Below, piece after piece: positions 57,332 to 64,000 of a stretch of 64,000 nucleotides of DNA. The translations under genes and the position numbers were made by a program. This DNA is from Engraulis encrasicolus (Eukaryota > Chordata > Actinopteri > Clupeiformes > Engraulidae). The notes below the pieces were generated by a model, which searched no databases, was not told the origin of the DNA, and worked only from the letters and a program-made list of their open reading frames with translations. Each line of letters starts with the position of its first letter. Position 1 is the first letter of the stretch. The stretch is from assembly GCF_034702125.1 (NCBI RefSeq), contig NC_085858.1:55935279-55999278 (forward strand), given 5' to 3'.

Positions 57332-58330
57332 CTCTCCCTCCCCATGCAGCCCCACTCACTCTCCTCCTGCTGCGCGTCCGACTTGGCCCGTCTCTGGTGT
57401 GTGGAGGTCCCCTCTTCTTCTTCCTCTTCTTCTTCTTCTTCTTCCCCACACAGCATGCTGCCAGGGATCAGTGGCGTTCAGAGGTATACTAGCGGAGAGG
57501 CTCAGGAGGACCCGGGATCACCTCGCTAATCTGGCTCAATGATAAACAGTAACCACCCACACACACACACACAGAGTGCAAGGGCATTGTGGGAAGAGCT
57601 TCTTTTCTTCCTCTTGAGTCCTGAGGTGTCTGTGAGTTGGTTGTGTGTCTGTCATCACAACAATAGTTTTTTCCCGTTATCTTGGTGATGTTGGGTGACA
57701 GAATGAAATTGGGCATTTTTAGTTAGAGGAAGATGGCAAAAGTTAACAAAAACAGTTGACTATTATCAGAAAAAAACAGGTAGAGTAAGAGAAATGTCAT
57801 AGGTATAAATGTTTTGTGTATGTCAGATATAGCCTTGCTAATTGTCATTGTAAAAAAAATAATGCGATAGGCCCTACATAAAAACAAACCACTGTTGTAA
57901 ACTTAATATGTCATTATAAAGTGGATTAATTGTAATCTCTCCCTCCATGATTTTCCTTGTAAATTGGCTTCCTATTTACATGTTCAGTTTTATGATAGTC
58001 ATGGCCTGTAAATATTTCTTCACTGATTTTCACATATTTTGATGTAGTTTATTCGATTCTTACTTTTATTACTGAACCTAATTAAAACCTCTCTAGATTA
58101 CAGCTGTTAAAGCCTGAAAACCATGCTGAAGCATATTATTCCAAGCTTGCACAGAAAGTAGCACACCCATCCCCCAATGAGCGCAAGCAGCCCGCATTCC
58201 ACCCTGCAGTGCAGCTGACACCAGGCATGCGCGGTGACTTCTGTGTCGTTGGTGTGGGGGCTAGGGGGCGCTAAAGCTCCACTGTTTGTAACATTGCGCT
58301 CAAGCAGTTCCTCGGTGATAGAATCAGACG
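57332..58330. promoter_or_regulatory. Shared upstream region of the sulfotransferase gene and smarca4
   Basis: The two genes diverge from this 1-kb interval. The first part carries a (TTC)n stretch (57414-57446). Near 58226 is GCATGCGC, an NRF1-like half site. At 58258-58274 is a CTCF-like motif (CTAGGGGGCGCTA). No further gene is seen. Confidence 0.45.
58258..58274 (+). promoter_or_regulatory. CTCF-like motif
   Basis: GGGGCTAGGGGGCGCTAAA matches the AGGGGGCGC core of the vertebrate CTCF consensus. Occupancy is not shown by sequence. Confidence 0.45.
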
Positions 58331-58440
58331 AAATGGAGGGGGGTGAGAGGGAAAAAAACCGAACTGGCACCGTCGCCCTTTGTTTCTAGCCAGCTAAAGA
58401 AATCGAGGGGAGATACCGGCGAAACCTGTATTCACTGTTT
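58331..58440 (+). other. smarca4: Likely non-coding exon 1 of smarca4
   Basis: A strong donor (CACTGTTT before GTAAGTCAC) at 58441 closes a purine-rich leader. The start is approximate. The first coding exon begins 2.6 kb on with a non-coding piece before its ATG, so an upstream exon is required. Confidence 0.5.
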
Positions 58441-61083
58441 GTAAGTCACATCAACTCCGTTTGTTCTCCTCGTGCGCATAATGTTAGAGTGAATAACATG
58501 ACTTTTTGAGAAATTGTGGGTACATTTATGTTCTTATTCGGTTTTGTCGATTTTTTTCATGAGCTCGTTTCCCACAGCAAGACCGACATTATAGCTTCGG
58601 TTGCAGCGGCAGAGGGAGAATGAATGAATTATTCTTTTTGGAATTCTAGCTAGAGCGGGGACTGAGCCAGGGGTACGGGAGGCGAGTAGGATCAATTGGG
58701 CTAAAAAGTAAAAGATTTCTATATTTTTAGCTGTTCGCTGTGTGAACTGGAGGCCAGTAACGAAACGACTAGAACCTCACAGTCAGTAACATGATGGAGG
58801 ACAGCATGGCCGGCTAACAGCCTGAATCCAAAGTATACACTAGAGTAGCAAGCGAGCTATGCTAAGTCTTGGCAAGCTAAATGACTGTTATGACTGTCTT
58901 TGTCTTTTCACTTAATTGGTTATCCAACGTATTCATGAATTGTCAAAAGTGTTTTCGTGTTGGGGGTTTGTTATACCTTGTATGATAATATACGTGTGTG
59001 TTCTCTGCAACACGATTGTGTTTTAAATTGTTTCCAAAGGCAAATAAAAGCTGTTTCCTTTGTTTATGAGCTAGCCAAATGTTGGTGGCCAAAGTATCTA
59101 AGCTAGTAGAAATGGAGGTGGTGGAGTTTAAGCGGGTTGTTGGTGAAGTATTTGCCAATTAACATTTTGCATTTTATAATTGTAGTGTTAAGTCGATAAT
59201 GAATATAATATCGAATTTGCTGATGTGGCTTTGAAACGGAGGACGTGTTCGCAATGGAGTAACCATTAGCGCGTCCATTAGTAAGAACATGGAGTAGGCT
59301 AAAACACTGGCTAGCTGTTGTGCCGACTTTTCCTAAAAGCTGGAATGAAATGAAGCCGGTCCCGCTGCCCAAGTCCTAATGTAATATTATTTTTTAAGAC
59401 AATACAATACATTTACCAAACATTTACCAAAGACTGTTTTGGTATTCAAGGTAACTACGCCGTCCTTTTCGCCTTCGTGTGTGTCTGCTCTGCTGGTTAG
59501 CCATTTGCTATCAGGCCAAATAGACGAGTTACATTATGCTCTGTGTTTGTTATTTTGTTGCAACTTCACTTTAATCCATGTTCGCGTTCCATACGCTTTG
59601 AGATAGCATGTACGTAAATACTGTGCCATTGTAATCACCTAGGTGTTTTGTGCGCGTAGAAATATCATTAGGGTGCTGTCATTTTTTTCCAATGTGTAAC
59701 ACCGCCTTGCTGATTAAGATAAATAAATTGAGGTAATCAATGATAATCCAAACGTTTGCAAAGTAATAAAACTGTTGTAACAATTCTTTGAATTGGTTAA
59801 ATTAAATAGTATTGCATTTTTGAAGCGATGTCTTAAAAACCGCTGGCTTTCCTGTTGGTTGCGTTGGTATAGTTCTGTACTTTCTTGAAGAAGCGGCATG
59901 GGGCAGACAGGCAGGCAGACGAACATTGCTCTCAGGTTTTACCGGTTTCTGTTTACTTTCACGAACTCTCCGGCGCGCATAATATGATGTCATGGTCACG
60001 GTCATTAAGCATCGGTCTCGCTAGTTTGGTGTCAGCCTGCTCTCATATCGGTGGCACCACCGGTCTTTGTCGAGGAGACAGTCACTCACTCCAGTGCTAG
60101 GCCTATTTCCATTATCTGAACAAGCGGCATATCGGCTATCCTCACTTGGGATTAATGAGTGAAAGTAATACAACGCCATTTGACTTTTTTTTTCTGAGGT
60201 TGGTTGTAATATTTAGGATGTATATGTATGTACAGAATAGATAACTTATTGTGAGGCTGGTGGTTTGCCAACATATTGACTGACAGGTTAGTGGGAATGG
60301 TGCCTGTGAAATGCATTTGTTAACGATCACCCTTTTGGCCATCACTTTCTTAATAGTTGCCTGGTTTATTTGTGATGTAAGCCAGTTGATCTGTTGTCTA
60401 TGAAACATCTCAGCATTTAATGCCTTCAATGATATTTCATGATGACACATCTGTCAAAAGCAACAGCAACATTGTTCTTGTTTTACCCTCAAATAAAAAG
60501 GGCAGCGGCCATTGATGCAATATTTTTTGTTCTTATAGGCTACATTGTTTTTTTTCCCCAAGTGACTTGGCATCCTGGTAGTGGCATTGTAATTGGGGGG
60601 TGTGCCACTCGGAGTCCTCTTGGCTGTGTATTGATAAATGTTGTTGATGTTTAGAAAGGCAAATTGATGTCTGTACAGGGAACAGGGCCGGCCAATAGTG
60701 ATTTAATAACCTCTATGTTTTGCAATCTGCTTTAGAAGGATACTGTAGAAGGACACTGTCAAGGCTATCTTGCCTTGTTAATGAAATTGAAAAATAAATC
60801 ATAGATGTACTCCAATAGGGAATATGAATTTTTGCTAACTTTCTTTGCTGATTGTCTTGACGCATAGACAAGCGAGCTTAGGGTAGATCCCTTCTTACCA
60901 ACCTAATATAAACATGATATTGTTGACGAAAGTGTACCGTTGTAGGCTAGCTTGTGGGCCGACTGTACCTTTGATGAAAGTATACTATGAGCTGGAGTTT
61001 TAATTGGTGCTGTTTTCTCCCTCTCTCTTTCTCCCCCTCCCTCTTGCCTCTCCCTCTCTCCCTCTTTCACCATCTCTCCACAG
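58441..61083. other. smarca4 5'UTR intron
   Basis: About 2.6 kb of unique-looking, AT-rich sequence with no TIR element, SINE or dinucleotide array, unlike the rest of the window. The last 70 bp is a pyrimidine tract. Confidence 0.55.
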
Positions 61084-61396
<313 letters not shown>

Positions 61397-61867
61397 TAGG
61401 GATGTTTTTTGAAAACGTATTAGTTTTGGTTTAGCATTTACACAAGTTTTAGAATGCTCATTTCAAAATTTACCATTTTGAAAATATCCCATTTAGGGGG
61501 TTGAAACGATCTTGTCACAATGGAGTTTTCATTTTTATGCTCATGTCGTGTATATACATAAACGGATAAAAAAAAATATCCAAATTTAAAAATGTCAGCA
61601 TACATGTAACCAGCGCCTTCGTGATTAGGAGCGGGATTTGTAAATGAAAGAAACAGCAAGCCACTGATTCACTGATAAGAGCTGTAAACAGATGTCTACC
61701 TATAATTTTCATCCTCGGTCTGATAATGTTGTGGAACACTTTCATGTCACCAGTTGCACGTTTTACTGCTACTGCGTTTTACTGTGTGTGTAACCAAGAT
61801 GCGTTATATTCAATATTGATTGAAGTTTTGACTGTTTGTTTGTGGCCATCTTGCATCATCTCCGCAG

Positions 61868-62000
61868 CCGATGGAGGGCATGCATGAGAAGGGCATGCCT
61901 GACGACCCTCGCTACGGCCAGATGAAGAGCATGGGCATGAGGCCCGGCGCCCACAGTGGCATGGGCCCTCCACCCAGCCCCATGGACCAGCACTCCCAAG
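61868..62000 (+). CDS. smarca4: SMARCA4 (BRG1) second coding exon
   Basis: [20 protein letters not shown] to [14 protein letters not shown], as in vertebrate BRG1. It follows atctccgcag and ends in phase 1 before GTATCC. The expected next block (GYPSPLGG-like) is not in the remaining 2 kb. Confidence 0.93.
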
Positions 62001-62055
62001 GTATCCATCCACTCATGTCTACGCATGCCACCTGGCTAATATTCTAAGAACTAGG

Positions 62056-63011
62056 CAGTCCCTCCAGTTTTTCGCGATTCAGCGATCGCGTGGATTCATG
62101 CAAATTCAATGATATTCCGCATAATTTCACGATGCCACGTAATTCCTGTAAAGCCGCATTTTTCCCGCAAATTTTTCCCTTTGTCCCTGTGAGGATGTGA
62201 ATTATCTTCCCCTCTTCACCGCTCCGTTTGTGAATGCACACGGACAGCATTGGCAACAGCAAGCGTATAAAGTGACTCTCTCTCTCTCTCTCTGGGGTGC
62301 GCAAACGGAGCACTCGCATTCGTTGACACACACACATAGACGCACACGCATACAATACTGATTCTGAACTTGAGCATGGCTAAATGAACTTTGTTGTGTC
62401 GGGTTTTGTTGGGGGGGAGGTTTGGAACTTAAGGGGGAAAACTTTGGACGGTTTGGGCGCCATTAACCACGAGGTTATTTCATATAGGCTAGTGCATTTT
62501 ATGTTCCACACACTTTGCCGTTAAAACAGTCCCTCCATAACATCCACAGCATCTAGCGAGGCGCCTGCTAGCATGTTCCACTACCCAACGCACCACAGTT
62601 TCCCCGCCAGTCCACTCATTCACTCAGCACAAACTTTCAGCATCAGTCCACTCACCAGTCCACTGCACACACCAGCTCCGCCTCCATCCATCTACAGCGA
62701 AAGCGCTTCCGCTGGGAGAGCGCATCATTTCTGTCATATTCAACTGTCAATCAAACCCTCATGCAGTTTGCGATCGATATTGTTTGTTATTTTTGCCATT
62801 TAGTTCTTTCTTTGTATTTTTGGGTATTATGACATGTCATTGGTGGGGGTGTAAAGTATATGTATTTTGATATTGTTTTGGCCAATTTTAATTCTGTAAA
62901 TCCCAGAAAGGGGCGCAAAATCTTTGCAAAAAATGAGAAAATGCCGCCACAAAATCAGACATTTTGACCGCAAAAATCACAAAATCCCAGCGCGAAATCC
63001 TGGAGGGACTG
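62056..63011. mobile_element. TIR element, 956 bp, in smarca4 intron
   Basis: The left end is CAGTCCCTCCAG and the right end is CTGGAGGGACTG. Both flanks carry ACTAGG (62050-62055, 63012-63017). Subterminal TTTCGCG/CGCGAAA sequence is at both ends. A 76-codon Ser/Pro frame inside has no homology I know. Superfamily not assigned; a 6-bp duplication is unusual. Confidence 0.75.
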
Positions 63012-63017
63012 ACTAGG

Positions 63018-64000
63018 GCTACATGCCCACAACAACGGTCGAAGTCATACATGCAGATGCCTGTTTTTTTTTCTCCACAATTTATCTGCATGCTCATGAG
63101 CATTTGGAGTTGGAAATCTGCTTAGCGGTAGAAACGGGGAAAGTGTATAAAACTCGTCTACTCGACGTAGATGCACGCCACGGGCGTGGCATGGACGACA
63201 AGCCTACTTCCTCCATTGACTTCGATCAATGTCCAAAATATAAACATCTCCTCCTGTGCTCTAAATTACTCTACCCAGACAGCACACTTATGTCTTGCCA
63301 ACGTCGGCCAGATGTATTTTTCCCCGCTGTAAAATACATCGACAAGACGTCTTTAATAGAGCTGTCACAGTCAGGAGTCTCGCAATTTGTTTACATGACT
63401 CCTGCATCAAAGAGACTGGATATGATTATCTGGGTATGAATATGTGTCTTTGCCTGCAGGCATTTAACGTTGCTATCAATGCTCATCCATGATGTTCCCT
63501 GAAAGCAGGCTGTCAGATTTGGGGGTGGAACATCAGTAAACATAAATAAACCTCCAAGGGCATGTGCAAAAAAAAGCACTTCTGCGCTTTGAGCTGTTCC
63601 ATCGGCGATGGAAAGTTGTCAAGATCCCCTTGCCCTGTTGTGCTAAGCGGTGTAGGTAGAGTAGATCAGGGCAGAGTGAAGGCTGGAGATGCAGATGCAA
63701 AGACCTTGAAATGAGGGCTACGTCAGTGCTTCAGGCCTATAAAGGACAAGCCAAACTTTATTCTGCTGACCAAAAAAGTGGTTGGTTGCTTGATATCACG
63801 TGACTTCATATGGCTTCAAACAGTGACTCTTTTGGACTCAGCCTCACCTTACCACATGCTATCCACCCATTTGGTAAGCTGACCTCAAGACCAGATCGTC
63901 CCAACATTTTCCCCACTATTTACAGTTCGCCACTAGTTGGATTAGTTTAAGCAAGCCTAATATATCCCTTTATTATATGTCTGGCATAATGGCATGAAGC
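63018..64000. other. smarca4 intron with an unassigned open frame
   Basis: A 138-codon plus-strand frame at 63023-63439 (MPTTTVEVIHADACF..., with RLLDVDARHGRGMDDKP and DQCPKYKHLLLCSKLL) is longer than chance would often give here. It matches no family I know and may be a transposon fragment. Nothing else is supported to the end of the window. Confidence 0.35.

Noticed and set aside
62573..62803. Ser/Pro-rich frame as a third smarca4 coding exon
   Set aside because: It lies inside the TIR element at 62056-63011 and does not resemble the expected BRG1 continuation.

Overview
The window is genomic DNA of a ray-finned (teleost-type) fish. Spliced genes have GT-AG introns. The spacers are full of (CA)n/(TG)n arrays, tRNA-derived SINEs, hAT-like MITEs with 8-bp target duplications, and a Ty3/Gypsy LTR element. 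I cannot name the species. Three of the five genes (MAST1, ATG4D, SMARCA4) have human orthologues on 19p13, so the block looks like conserved vertebrate synteny.

Layout. (1) 504-13368, +: the last eight coding exons of mast1, including the PDZ domain and a very long last exon; the kinase part lies upstream of the window. Its 3'UTR runs to about 15.6 kb. (2) 15.6-21.1 kb: repeat-rich spacer. (3) 21153-37687, +: a NIDO plus zona-pellucida (ZP) domain membrane glycoprotein, related in layout to alpha-tectorin-like proteins. Its 5' end was not found. A 12-kb intron in it is about 85% transposon: a TIR element at 21755-23176, a Gypsy-type LTR element at 24069-30889 with two hAT insertions inside it, a nested pair of TIR elements at 31062-32819, and a 233-bp hairpin at 33301-33533. 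(4) 37.8-42.8 kb: repeat-rich spacer. (5) 43840-52170, +: complete atg4d, ten coding exons, 466 aa. (6) 54620-57331, -: complete three-exon galactose-3-O-sulfotransferase, 460 aa, tail-to-tail with atg4d. (7) from about 58.3 kb, +: 5' end of smarca4 (likely non-coding exon 1, then two coding exons), head-to-head with the sulfotransferase. The rest of smarca4 lies beyond the window.

The genes do not form a pathway. They are a neuronal/microtubule-associated kinase, a secreted or membrane ZP glycoprotein, an autophagy protease, a Golgi sulfotransferase and a chromatin-remodelling ATPase. The exon models are supported by phase: every junction I list keeps the reading frame. I found no convincing new molecular system. 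The most unusual features are the tandem array of three skippable micro-exons joining the NIDO and ZP parts of gene 3, the TE-built intron of the same gene, and several mobile elements or pyrimidine minisatellites sitting exactly at splice sites.
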